Shown in pieces: positions 46,634 to 53,999 of a stretch of 64,000 bases of DNA (within the stretch, counting starts at the first letter, position 1; every line of letters begins with the position of its first letter). Origin of the DNA: Agromyces ramosus (lineage in GTDB: Bacteria > Actinomycetota > Actinomycetes > Actinomycetales > Microbacteriaceae); assembly GCF_004216665.1 (NCBI RefSeq), contig NZ_SGWY01000001.1, forward strand, positions 1,240,001 through 1,304,000. The letters are read 5' to 3'. The position numbers and the translations under genes were made by a program. The notes under the pieces were generated by a model. The model saw only the letters and a list, made by a program, of their open reading frames with translations, was not told where the DNA came from and made no database searches.

Positions 46634-47635
46634 ATGCGACCCACCGCGCCGACGCTCGAGGAGGTCGCGCGTGAGGCGAATGTCTCCCGCGCGACGGTCA
46701 GCCGCGTCGTGAACGGCTCTCCCAAGGTGAGTCCCGACGTGGTGACCGCGGTGAACGCCGCGATCGCCAAGCTGAACTACGTGCCGAACCGGGCCGCCCG
46801 GTCGCTGGCCAGCCGCACCTCGGGCGCGATCGCGCTGATCGTCCCCGAGGACACGGCGTTCTTCTTCGGCGACCCCTACTTCGCGGCGATCGTGCAGGGC
46901 ATCACCCGCCGGCTCGACGACAGCGACTACCTGCTGAACCTGCTCGTCGCGTCGACCGACCCCGGTCACAAGACCGTGCGGTACCTGCGCTCCGGCGTGG
47001 TCGACGGGGCCCTCGTCATCTCGCACCACGAGGGGGACGACCTGCAGCACGAGGCCGGCATGCTGCTCCCGCTCGTCTACGGCGGCCGCCCGTCGCAGGC
47101 CGGCGACCACATCTTCGTCGACGTCGACAACGTCGAGGGCGGCGCGATCGGCACGCAGCACCTCATCGACGTGGGACGGCATCGCATCGGCACGGTGACC
47201 GGACCGCTCGACATGCCCGCGAGCGTCGACCGCCTCGAGGGTTACCGTCGCGCCATGGGGGCGGCCGACCTGCCCGCCGACGCGGTCGAGACCGCCGACT
47301 TCACGGCGGCCGGCGCCGTCGCCGCCGCCCGGCGCCTGCTCGATCGCGTCCCCGAGCTCGACGGCATCTTCGTCGCGAGCGACATCATGGCCACCGGCGT
47401 GCTCTCCGTGCTGCGCGAGCGCGGTCGGTCGGTGCCCGGCGACGTCGCCGTGGTCGGCTTCGACGACAGCCCCGCGGCGACCTCCTCGGCGATCCCGCTG
47501 ACCACCGTGCACCAGCCCTCCGAGCAGATGGGCTTCGAGATGGCCGACCTGCTGCTCCGGCATCTCGCCGGCGATCCCGAGGTGCCCCGGCGCAACATCA
47601 TGCCGACGCACTTGGTTCGCCGCGCATCGGCGTAG
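46634..47635 (+). CDS. cebR: LacI-family regulator (CebR-like)
   Basis: A 333-residue LacI/GalR regulator. The HTH is at residues ~5-50 (TLEEVAREANVSRATVSRVV plus hinge LNYVPNRAARSLAS), followed by a periplasmic-binding-protein-like sugar sensor domain (SGAIALIVPED onwards). The ATG at 46634 was preferred over an in-frame ATG at 46610 because the 8 codons between encode MQGGGG-, i.e. they are the G-rich ribosome-binding tract itself. It follows the beta-glucosidase gene by 72 bases. It should bind the GTGAGAGCGCTCTCAC sites at 41522-41594 and 52781 and release them with cellobiose (inference from the family). Confidence 0.88.
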   Translation: MRPTAPTLEEVAREANVSRATVSRVVNGSPKVSPDVVTAVNAAIAKLNYVPNRAARSLASRTSGAIALIVPEDTAFFFGDPYFAAIVQGITRRLDDSDYLLNLLVASTDPGHKTVRYLRSGVVDGALVISHHEGDDLQHEAGMLLPLVYGGRPSQAGDHIFVDVDNVEGGAIGTQHLIDVGRHRIGTVTGPLDMPASVDRLEGYRRAMGAADLPADAVETADFTAAGAVAAARRLLDRVPELDGIFVASDIMATGVLSVLRERGRSVPGDVAVVGFDDSPAATSSAIPLTTVHQPSEQMGFEMADLLLRHLAGDPEVPRRNIMPTHLVRRASA

Positions 47636-47669
47636 GTCTCGTGGCGCGGCGCCGGCGCGCGGCATCCGC

Positions 47670-48560
47670 TCAGCCGACGGCCCGCACGCCCTCCTGGAAC
47701 TCGACGCCCGCGATGCCGGCGAACCGTGCTTGCATCACCGCGATCGCCTCGGGGTTCTCGTCGACGAGCACGAAGCGCCGCCCGAGCGTGGCGGCCACCG
47801 CGCCGGTCGTGCCCGAGCCCGCGAAGAAGTCGAGCACCCAGTCGCCCTCGCGCGTCGACGCCTGCACGATGCGGCGCAGGATCCCCTCGGGCTTCTGCGT
47901 CGGGTAGCCCGTCTTCTCGCGCCCGGTCGGCGAGACGATCGTGTGCCACCACACGTCGGTGGGAAGCTTGCCCAGCTCGGCCTTCTCGGGCGTCACGAGG
48001 CCGGGCGCCATGTACGGCTCCCGATCGACGGCGGTCGAGTCGAACCAGTAGCGGGCGGGGTCCTTCACGTACACGAGGATCGTGTCGTGCTTCGTGGGCC
48101 AACGCCGCTTCGCCTTTGCGCCGTAGTCGTACGCCCACACGATCTCGTTGAGGAAGCACTCCCGCCCGAAGAGGGCGTCGAGCAGCACCTTCGCGTAGTG
48201 CGCCTCGCGGTAGTCGAGGTGGAGGTAGAGCGTGCCGTCGTCGGCGAGCACCCGCCACGCCTCGGCGAGCCGCGGCTCGAGGAACCCCCAGTAGTCCTCG
48301 AACCGGTCGTCGTAGCGCAGCAGGTCGCCGCGCACGCGCCGGTACTGCTTGCCGGCGAACCCGGTGATGGTTCCGGATGCCCCGGCGACCGCGTCATCCG
48401 CCGGCGACACCCGCACGTGACTGGTCGCCTGCCGGGCCTGGGCCCGCCCGGTGTTGAACGGCGGGTCGAGGTAGACGAGGGTGAACAGGCCGTCGGGCAG
48501 GGTGGGCAGCACGTCGAGGTTGTCCGCGTGGATGATGCGGTCGGGCTCGTCGGGTGGCAC
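47670..48560 (-). CDS. Orphan DNA methyltransferase (N4/N6 type, beta class)
   Basis: A 296-residue SAM-dependent DNA methylase (N6_N4_Mtase). Motif IV DPPFNTG (residues 34-40) comes first and the SAM-binding motif I DFFAGSGTTG (about 244-253) last, the beta-class order; the variable middle includes YLHLDYREAHYAK and GYPTQKPEGILRRI. It methylates adenine N6 or cytosine N4 at an unknown site. The GTG at 48560 is supported by CAGACT (48567-48572) six bases upstream (leaderless). No restriction endonuclease or specificity subunit is encoded nearby, so it is probably a solitary, possibly regulatory, methylase. Confidence 0.88.
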   Translation of the reverse strand: MPPDEPDRIIHADNLDVLPTLPDGLFTLVYLDPPFNTGRAQARQATSHVRVSPADDAVAGASGTITGFAGKQYRRVRGDLLRYDDRFEDYWGFLEPRLAEAWRVLADDGTLYLHLDYREAHYAKVLLDALFGRECFLNEIVWAYDYGAKAKRRWPTKHDTILVYVKDPARYWFDSTAVDREPYMAPGLVTPEKAELGKLPTDVWWHTIVSPTGREKTGYPTQKPEGILRRIVQASTREGDWVLDFFAGSGTTGAVAATLGRRFVLVDENPEAIAVMQARFAGIAGVEFQEGVRAVG

Positions 48561-48687
48561 GGGAACAGTCTGCCGCAGCCGGCGCGTCGCGTGGAGGCGG
48601 ATGCATGCCCGTGGCGGATGCGCGCCACCGGCGGCGACTACCGGACCGGACGACGGAGGCGTAGGTTGCCGATCGGAGGTGGTCGAC

Positions 48688-49185
48688 ATGCGCACGCTCA
48701 TCGTCGTGGAATCCATCTGGGGCAACACCGAGGCGATCGCCCGCGCGATCGCGGCGGGCGTCGGTGGCGATGTCGAGGTGGTCGACGCGGATGCCGCATC
48801 GCCCGTCGTTCCCGACGACCTCGACCTGCTCGTCGTCGGCGGCCCGACCCACGCGTTCTCGATGTCGACGGCGACGACCCGCGAGTCGGCGCGACAGCAG
48901 GGTGCCGAGCGGATCCCGGTCCGCGGTATCCGCGAGTGGATCGAAGGACTGGCCGCTCCGGGCCGGCACATGCGGGTGGCGACGTTCGACACGCGGACGG
49001 TCTCGCCCCGCCTGCCGGGGTCGGCGGCGAAGAAGGCGCTCAAGAGGCTGGTCGCCCTCGGATTCCAGCCCGTGGCGAAGGCCGAGACGTTCGGCGTGCA
49101 CGGCTACTCCGGCCCGCTCGCCGACGGCGAGGAGTCGCGGGCGCAGGCGTGGGGCCGCACCATCGCGTCGGCCGTCGCGGGCTGA
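48688..49185 (+). CDS. Flavodoxin-family protein
   Basis: A 165-residue FMN-binding-type protein. The phosphate loop VVESIWGNTEAIARAI (about residues 6-21) and the VVGGPTHAFSMSTA segment (about 52-65) match flavodoxin-like folds; no membrane segment. It could carry electrons or act as a small FMN reductase/WrbA-like enzyme. GGAGGT (48675-48680) precedes the ATG. It is divergent from the methyltransferase gene. A short GC hairpin (TCGGGCC-cc-GGCCCGA, 49195-49210) follows it. Confidence 0.82.
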   Translation: MRTLIVVESIWGNTEAIARAIAAGVGGDVEVVDADAASPVVPDDLDLLVVGGPTHAFSMSTATTRESARQQGAERIPVRGIREWIEGLAAPGRHMRVATFDTRTVSPRLPGSAAKKALKRLVALGFQPVAKAETFGVHGYSGPLADGEESRAQAWGRTIASAVAG

Positions 49186-49217
49186 GCGCTCGGCTCGGGC
49201 CCCGGCCCGAACGGTGT

Positions 49218-49538
49218 CTAGCGGCGATCGATGTCGAGGCGGATGCGCCCGCGGAAGCGATCGGGGTCGTCGTCGTCGGCCTCCTCGGCCGCGAACGCGA
49301 TGCCCTTGTCACCGTCGCCCGGTAGGGGCGCGGGAGCGGGCAGGCGGCTCTGGCGATCGAGCTCGACCTGCGCCTCGTGCTTGCGCGGGGCGAACACCTC
49401 GTCGCCGATCATCATGACGCCGCCACCGCCCCCGCCACGACGGGTCTTGTCGGAGAGGTCGATCCAGCCCCGCGCCACGGCGACCCACACGAGGGCGACG
49501 ACGAGCGCGGCGATGCCGACCCAGATCCACCAATCCAC
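49218..49538 (-). CDS. Small membrane-anchored protein
   Basis: A 106-residue protein: an N-terminal membrane helix (WIWVGIAALVVALVWVAVA), a glycine run (GGGGGG), and a charged cytoplasmic-looking tail with GDEVFAPRKHEAQVELDRQ. This tail resembles actinobacterial DUF6191-type small proteins, but I am not certain. GTG start, with TAGAAT (49545-49550) six bases upstream, so probably leaderless. Confidence 0.65.
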   Translation of the reverse strand: MDWWIWVGIAALVVALVWVAVARGWIDLSDKTRRGGGGGGVMMIGDEVFAPRKHEAQVELDRQSRLPAPAPLPGDGDKGIAFAAEEADDDDPDRFRGRIRLDIDRR

Positions 49539-49617
49539 CCGGCGATTCTACCGGGCGAGGATGAGTGCTCCTCACCGTCGGGCGGACGCCCCCTTCGGCG
49601 CGCTTGCTCCGGCGCGG

Positions 49618-50667
49618 TCAGGGCACGCGGTAGAGCCACTCCCGGGTCGCGAATTTCGCCTCGACGAGCTCCTCGGCCTCGGCGAGTTCGTCGGGCGTGA
49701 CGGATCCCGGCGTCGCGCCGTAGAGGTCGGTGAACGTCCGCTTCAGGCTCTCGATGATCGCCGACCGGCTGAGCCCGGTCTGCGACCGCAGCGGGTCGAC
49801 GCGCTTGGCCGCCGAGGCGATGCCCTTGTCACTGATCTTCTCGCGGCCGATGCGCAGCACCTCGAGCATCTTCTCGTTGTCGAGGTCGTACGCCATGGTC
49901 ACGTGGTGCAGCACCCCGCCCGAGCCCAGCCGCTTCTGCGCGGCACCGCCGATCTTGCCGAGCGGGCTCGCGATATCGTTGAGCGGCTGGTAGGTCGCCT
50001 CGATGCCGATGCCGCGCAGGCCCTGCAGCACCCAGTCGTCGAGGAACGCGTACGAGTCGGCGAAGCTCATGCCCTGCACGAGCTCCGAGGGCACGTACAG
50101 CGAGTAGGTCACGACGTTGCCGCGCTCCATCATCATCGCCCCGCCGCCCGAGATGCGCCGGACGACGTCGAACCCGTACCGCTCGGCGCCCTCGGGGTCC
50201 ACCTCGTTCTTCACCGACTGGAAGCTGCCGATCACGACGGCCGACTCGTCCCACTCCCAGAACCGCAACGTCGGCTTACGGCGCCCCTCGCCCACGCGGG
50301 TGGCGAGCACCTCGTCGAGCGCGAGGTGCAGGCGCGGTGGCACGGCGGCGTCGTGCACGACCTCCCACTCGTAGTTCGACCAGCTCGTGGCGTCCGTCAG
50401 CGCCCGGCGCACCGCGACGGCGACCGCCTCGGCCGAGAACCCGAGCATGACGGCGCCGTCGCGCAGCCCCGCCGTGATCGCCGCGGCGATCTGCTTGGCG
50501 TCGGATGCCGCGGGAAGCCCCTCGAGGGCCGCGTCGATGTCGGCGAGCGCCTCGTCGGGCTCGAGGAAGAAGTCGCCCGCCACGCGCGGGTGACGGATGA
50601 CGCCGTCGACCACGTCGAAGTCGACGACCACGAGCTTGCCGCCGGGAACCTTGTACTCACCGTGCAT
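49618..50667 (-). CDS. lplA: Lipoate-protein ligase A-family protein with N-terminal accessory domain
   Basis: A 349-residue protein. Residues 1-~85 (MHGEYKVPGGKLVVVDFDV, GDFFLEPDEALADI) form the small accessory domain normally found at the C-terminus of LplA. The catalytic BPL/LplA domain follows, with RRISGGGAMMMERGNVVTYS and the lysine motif KIGGAAQKR. It would attach lipoate (or octanoate) to 2-oxoacid dehydrogenase E2 or GcvH. TAGGCT (50675-50680) lies seven bases before the ATG, so the mRNA is probably leaderless. The domain order is swapped relative to E. coli LplA. Confidence 0.85.
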   Translation of the reverse strand: MHGEYKVPGGKLVVVDFDVVDGVIRHPRVAGDFFLEPDEALADIDAALEGLPAASDAKQIAAAITAGLRDGAVMLGFSAEAVAVAVRRALTDATSWSNYEWEVVHDAAVPPRLHLALDEVLATRVGEGRRKPTLRFWEWDESAVVIGSFQSVKNEVDPEGAERYGFDVVRRISGGGAMMMERGNVVTYSLYVPSELVQGMSFADSYAFLDDWVLQGLRGIGIEATYQPLNDIASPLGKIGGAAQKRLGSGGVLHHVTMAYDLDNEKMLEVLRIGREKISDKGIASAAKRVDPLRSQTGLSRSAIIESLKRTFTDLYGATPGSVTPDELAEAEELVEAKFATREWLYRVP

Positions 50668-50805
50668 GGGGTACAGCCTATGGTCGCGAGCAGGGCGTGG
50701 CCGGCACGCCCCGGGACACACCTCGGCTGCGCCGCCTCCGGGGCCGCTCGGGGCGCGCCGGGAGGCCGACCGCCTACGATCGGATCAGGGATCGGGGGTG
50801 CTCGG

Positions 50806-51447
50806 ATGACGACGTTCTTCCTCGCGCGACACGGCGAGACGGTCTGGCACGCGGAGCATCGATACGCCGGCAACTCGGATGTCGGCCTCACGCGGCGGGG
50901 TCTCGGGCAGGCTGCCGCGTTGGGAGCATGGGCGGCCGATGCGCGCCTCGACGCGATCATCGCCTCGCCGCTCAGCCGCGCGCGCCGGTCGGCCGCACCC
51001 GCCGTCGAGACGACCGGCCTGGATCTCCGGATCGACGAGCGTCTCGTCGAGATCGACTTCGGCGCCGCCGAGGGGCTCACGCCCGAGGAGATCGCCGAGC
51101 GGTTCCCCGACGAATGGACGGCGTTCACCCGCGCGCCGGCCAGCAATCCCCTCCCGGCCGGGGAGCGCGGACGCGACGGCATCGCGCGCGCCCTCCCGGC
51201 GCTCGACGACCTGGTCGCCGAGTTCCCCGAGGGCCGGGTGCTCATCGTCGGGCACGCCACGCTCATCCGGCTGCTCTTCTCGGAGCTGGCGGGCATGGAT
51301 CCCGACGGCTACCGCGACCTGCTGCCGGTGCTCGGCAACTGCAACCTGACGACGATCGTCTACCCGTGGGCGACGGAATCGCAGGCCATGCACCACCCTC
51401 GCATCCGCCTGCTCGGGTTCGACGTGCCGCCGTGGCGGGCGACCTGA
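50806..51447 (+). CDS. Histidine phosphatase-family protein
   Basis: A 213-residue phosphoglycerate mutase-like phosphatase. The catalytic ARHGETVW (RHG, His at about residue 9) and the second-half GHATLIRLL (His at about 150) are the family's two key motifs; ASPLSRARRSA and LVEIDFGAAEGLTPEEI are also typical. The substrate is unknown (sugar phosphates, nucleotides or cofactors). It ends at a bidirectional hairpin shared with the convergent GH6 gene. Confidence 0.88.
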   Translation: MTTFFLARHGETVWHAEHRYAGNSDVGLTRRGLGQAAALGAWAADARLDAIIASPLSRARRSAAPAVETTGLDLRIDERLVEIDFGAAEGLTPEEIAERFPDEWTAFTRAPASNPLPAGERGRDGIARALPALDDLVAEFPEGRVLIVGHATLIRLLFSELAGMDPDGYRDLLPVLGNCNLTTIVYPWATESQAMHHPRIRLLGFDVPPWRAT

Positions 51448-51457
51448 CCGCCGTGGC

Positions 51458-51488
51458 GGGCGGCCCGACCTCGGTTGGCGGGCCGCCC
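51458..51488. terminator. Bidirectional terminator
   Basis: Nine-base arms GGGCGGCCC (51458-51466) and GGGCCGCCC (51480-51488) flank a 13-base loop, between the convergent histidine phosphatase and GH6 cellulase genes. Confidence 0.65.
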
Positions 51489-51496
51489 GACCTCTG

Positions 51497-52732
51497 CTAC
51501 GGAGTGACCGCCGGCACGGCGTTGTCGATCAGCTCGTCGGCCATCTCGACGAACCACTGGCCCGCGGCCGGGTCGACCATGCCGCGCTCGGGATCCTCGG
51601 GGCCGTCCGTGCCGCGCAGGCACTCGCCGTCGGACTCGCCGGGCACCTTCACCCAGAGGTAGGCGTCGATGAGCTCGTCGCCCGTGTCGGTGGTCGGACG
51701 CAGCCCGAGCCCGCGGTCGGGCGGGTTGCACCACACCTGCGGGTCGGGGTACACCGTGGTCGGCGTCCACGGGCCCACCCCGTTGCGGCTCGTGTCGACC
51801 ACGAAGTGCGCCTGCGTCGCGGGATCCCGGGTGACGCCCGTGTCGGCGTAGGCCTGGTCGTAGGCGGCATCCGTGAGTCCCCAGGTCGAGAAGTCGGCCG
51901 GGTTCGCCGGGTAGTACTGGCTCGCACACCATTCCGGCTGCCACCATGAGGCGACCGACAGGTTGATGCAGTCGGAGATCCAGGTGCCGAACTTCTGCTG
52001 GCGCTCGGTGGTCTCGTAGTTGGAGACGTTGAGGAAGAATCCGTCGGCCCGCTCGACGCCGGCCTTGATGAGCCGATCGCTGATGTCCCCGACGCCGAGC
52101 CACGCGGAGTGCGTGCCGTCGAGGTAGACGGCGGTGTTCGGCAGCGCGGCGAAGGCGTCCACGGCATGGTTCAGCATGGCGAAGCGCTCGGACGCCGCGG
52201 TCGCCGCGTCGGCCTCGGCCGGCTGGCACCACTCGAGCTGCCCGTTGATCGTCGTGTACCAGGGGATGATGCCGAGGCCGTCTGGCTCGAGGATGACGAC
52301 CGCGTCCTTGTTGCCGATGCCCTTCGCGAACCCGTCGATCCAGGCCGTGTACTCTGCGGCGGACGTCGCTCCGCCTGCGGAGTACTGCGCGCAGTCGCGG
52401 AACGGCAGGTTGTAGGCGACGAGCACGGGCACCTCGTCGGCGGCGTGCGCACCGGACACGGCGCGCTTCACGTCGCGCTTCGCCTCGTTCGGGGTGCCGC
52501 CGTTGATCCAGGTGGCACTCGGGAACGAGCCGAGCAGCAGCGCATCGGCGCGGGCGTCGCCGCTGAGCGCGGTAGCCGCCTCCAGCGTGGTGCTCGAGGG
52601 GTTGGTCCACAGTTCGGCGTCGGGCGAGAGCACGTCGTTCGCGGCCTGTGCGGGCGTCGCGGCCAGCATGGACAGTGCGAGGGCGGCCGCGGCGGCGAGT
52701 GCCGTCCGTCTCGCGAGGGATGGAAGCTGCAT
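51497..52732 (-). CDS. Secreted GH6 cellulase (endoglucanase type)
   Basis: A 411-residue exported enzyme hydrolysing beta-1,4-glucan. Signal peptide 1-30 ends AQA. The GH6 domain follows directly; conserved AYNLPFRDC holds D113 and VVILEPDGL holds the probable catalytic acid D151. WWQPEWCAS and WVKVPGESDGEC near the C-terminus match the cellulose-tunnel and base regions. There is no carbohydrate-binding module, so it probably acts on soluble or amorphous cellulose. GGAGGAA precedes the ATG. The operator at 52781-52796 puts it under the same CebR-like control as the cebEFG operon. Confidence 0.93.
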   Translation of the reverse strand: MQLPSLARRTALAAAAALALSMLAATPAQAANDVLSPDAELWTNPSSTTLEAATALSGDARADALLLGSFPSATWINGGTPNEAKRDVKRAVSGAHAADEVPVLVAYNLPFRDCAQYSAGGATSAAEYTAWIDGFAKGIGNKDAVVILEPDGLGIIPWYTTINGQLEWCQPAEADAATAASERFAMLNHAVDAFAALPNTAVYLDGTHSAWLGVGDISDRLIKAGVERADGFFLNVSNYETTERQQKFGTWISDCINLSVASWWQPEWCASQYYPANPADFSTWGLTDAAYDQAYADTGVTRDPATQAHFVVDTSRNGVGPWTPTTVYPDPQVWCNPPDRGLGLRPTTDTGDELIDAYLWVKVPGESDGECLRGTDGPEDPERGMVDPAAGQWFVEMADELIDNAVPAVTP

Positions 52733-52780
52733 CGGTTCCTCCGGTGGTCGGCGTCGACCGTGGTCGACGGCGGTGTCGAG

Positions 52781-52796
52781 GTGAGAGCGCTCTCAC
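52781..52796. promoter_or_regulatory. CebR-type operator of the GH6 cellulase gene
   Basis: GTGAGAGCGCTCTCAC, a perfect palindrome identical to O3 of the cebE promoter, 49 bases upstream of the cellulase ATG. A minus-strand TTGACA (52841-52836) with a weak -10 (GAGTCT) 17 bases on would place the start just before the operator, so repression would be by blocking initiation or early elongation. Confidence 0.85.
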
Positions 52797-52890
52797 GAGC
52801 GATCCGAGTACCAGACTCGCCCTCCGGCGCGGCCGTGTCAAGGGGTCGGGCGGCGGCATCCGCGTGCGATCGGATGCCGCGTGCGCAGCA

Positions 52891-53739
52891 TCAGTCGGTG
52901 GCGAACCGCTCGTCGAGCCAGCGGATCAGGTCGGCGCGCACCTCGTCGCGATTGATCTCGTTGAACACCTCGTGCCGGGCGCCCTCGTAGACGATGAGCG
53001 TCGCGTCGACGAGGCGCGCGCGTCGGATGTAGTCCTTGAGCAGCGCCCTGGCGCTCCGCTCGCCGGCCACCGGGTCGTCGGAGCCGACGAGGATGAGCAG
53101 CGGCAGCTCGGCCGGGATGCGCTTCGACGGCCGGGTCATGAGCGAGAACGACTGCGGCCAGCCGAACAGCTGCTGCAGCGTGCGGTCGGTCGTGTGCGGG
53201 TCAGCCACCCAGGCCTCGGCCACGGCGGGATCGCGGCTGAGCCATTCGACCGCGGTACCGCCGGGGCGCGCGAACCGCTTGTTGAGATCGCCGATGTTCG
53301 TGTATCCGAGCTGCAGCCACGCCGTGCCCGAGAGTACGACGGCGTCGTAGCGGTCGGGATGCCGGTTGACGATGTGCTGCGTCATGAACGACCCCCACGA
53401 GTGGCCGAGGATGACGAGCGGAACGTCGTCGCCCTCCGTCTCGCGGATGACCTCGCCGAATCGCTTGACACCGGCGATGGCCGCGCGCATGCCGCCGGGC
53501 CCGGGCCGCCCCAGCCGGTCGAGGTCGCCGCCGTGCTGCTCGACGCCCGTGCGGCCATGACCGCGGTGGTCGTCGGCCCAGACGGAGTAGCCCGCCTCGT
53601 TCAGTGCGGCGACGAGCTCGGCGTAGCGACCCAGGTGCTCGCCGATCCCGTGCGCGAGCTGCACCACCGCCGTCGGCTCGGGCACGCGCCACGCCTCGTA
53701 GTGGATGCGGATCCCGTGCGCGTCGGTGAACGTGGGCAT
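52891..53739 (-). CDS. Alpha/beta hydrolase (monoacylglycerol lipase-like)
   Basis: A 282-residue serine hydrolase of the Hydrolase_4 family. The oxyanion region is QLAHGIGEHLGRY (HG motif), the nucleophile elbow GHSWGS (Ser near residue 116), and the catalytic His lies in EGARHEVFNE near the end; LVGSDDPVA supplies the acid. Probably cleaves monoglycerides, other lipids or esters in the cytoplasm. CACAAT lies six bases before the ATG, suggesting a leaderless mRNA. Confidence 0.88.
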   Translation of the reverse strand: MPTFTDAHGIRIHYEAWRVPEPTAVVQLAHGIGEHLGRYAELVAALNEAGYSVWADDHRGHGRTGVEQHGGDLDRLGRPGPGGMRAAIAGVKRFGEVIRETEGDDVPLVILGHSWGSFMTQHIVNRHPDRYDAVVLSGTAWLQLGYTNIGDLNKRFARPGGTAVEWLSRDPAVAEAWVADPHTTDRTLQQLFGWPQSFSLMTRPSKRIPAELPLLILVGSDDPVAGERSARALLKDYIRRARLVDATLIVYEGARHEVFNEINRDEVRADLIRWLDERFATD

Positions 53740-53911
53740 GCCGCCATTGTGGCAGCACGGAGCGGCCGAGCGAGCACGGAACGTCCTCCGGCTCGCGGGC
53801 GGCCGGAGGCGGGTGCGCTCGCCGATCGGCGGCACGCCGGAGGGCGTGGGGACGCTCGACGGGCGACACGCCGACTCCACGCGAAAACGTCATCGAAATC
53901 CGCCGGATCTC

Positions 53912-53943
53912 TTGACCGGAGTGAAACAGAGCTGATCTTATAT
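53912..53943 (+). promoter_or_regulatory. Possible promoter in an AT-rich leader of the GH31 gene
   Basis: TTGACC (53912-53917) followed 20 bases later by TTATAT (53938-53943). The spacing is long, but the stretch from about 53910 to 53995 is distinctly less GC-rich than anything around it, as expected for a promoter and leader. Confidence 0.35.
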
Positions 53944-53999
53944 GAGCGTTCCTGCGCCCTTCAAATCACTATCAATCATTCTGGTGAAAGCGAGCAACG

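Noticed and set aside
47670-49185. Complete restriction-modification system around the DNA methyltransferase
   Set aside because: Neighbours are cebR, a flavodoxin and a small membrane protein; no nuclease-like motif is visible in them.
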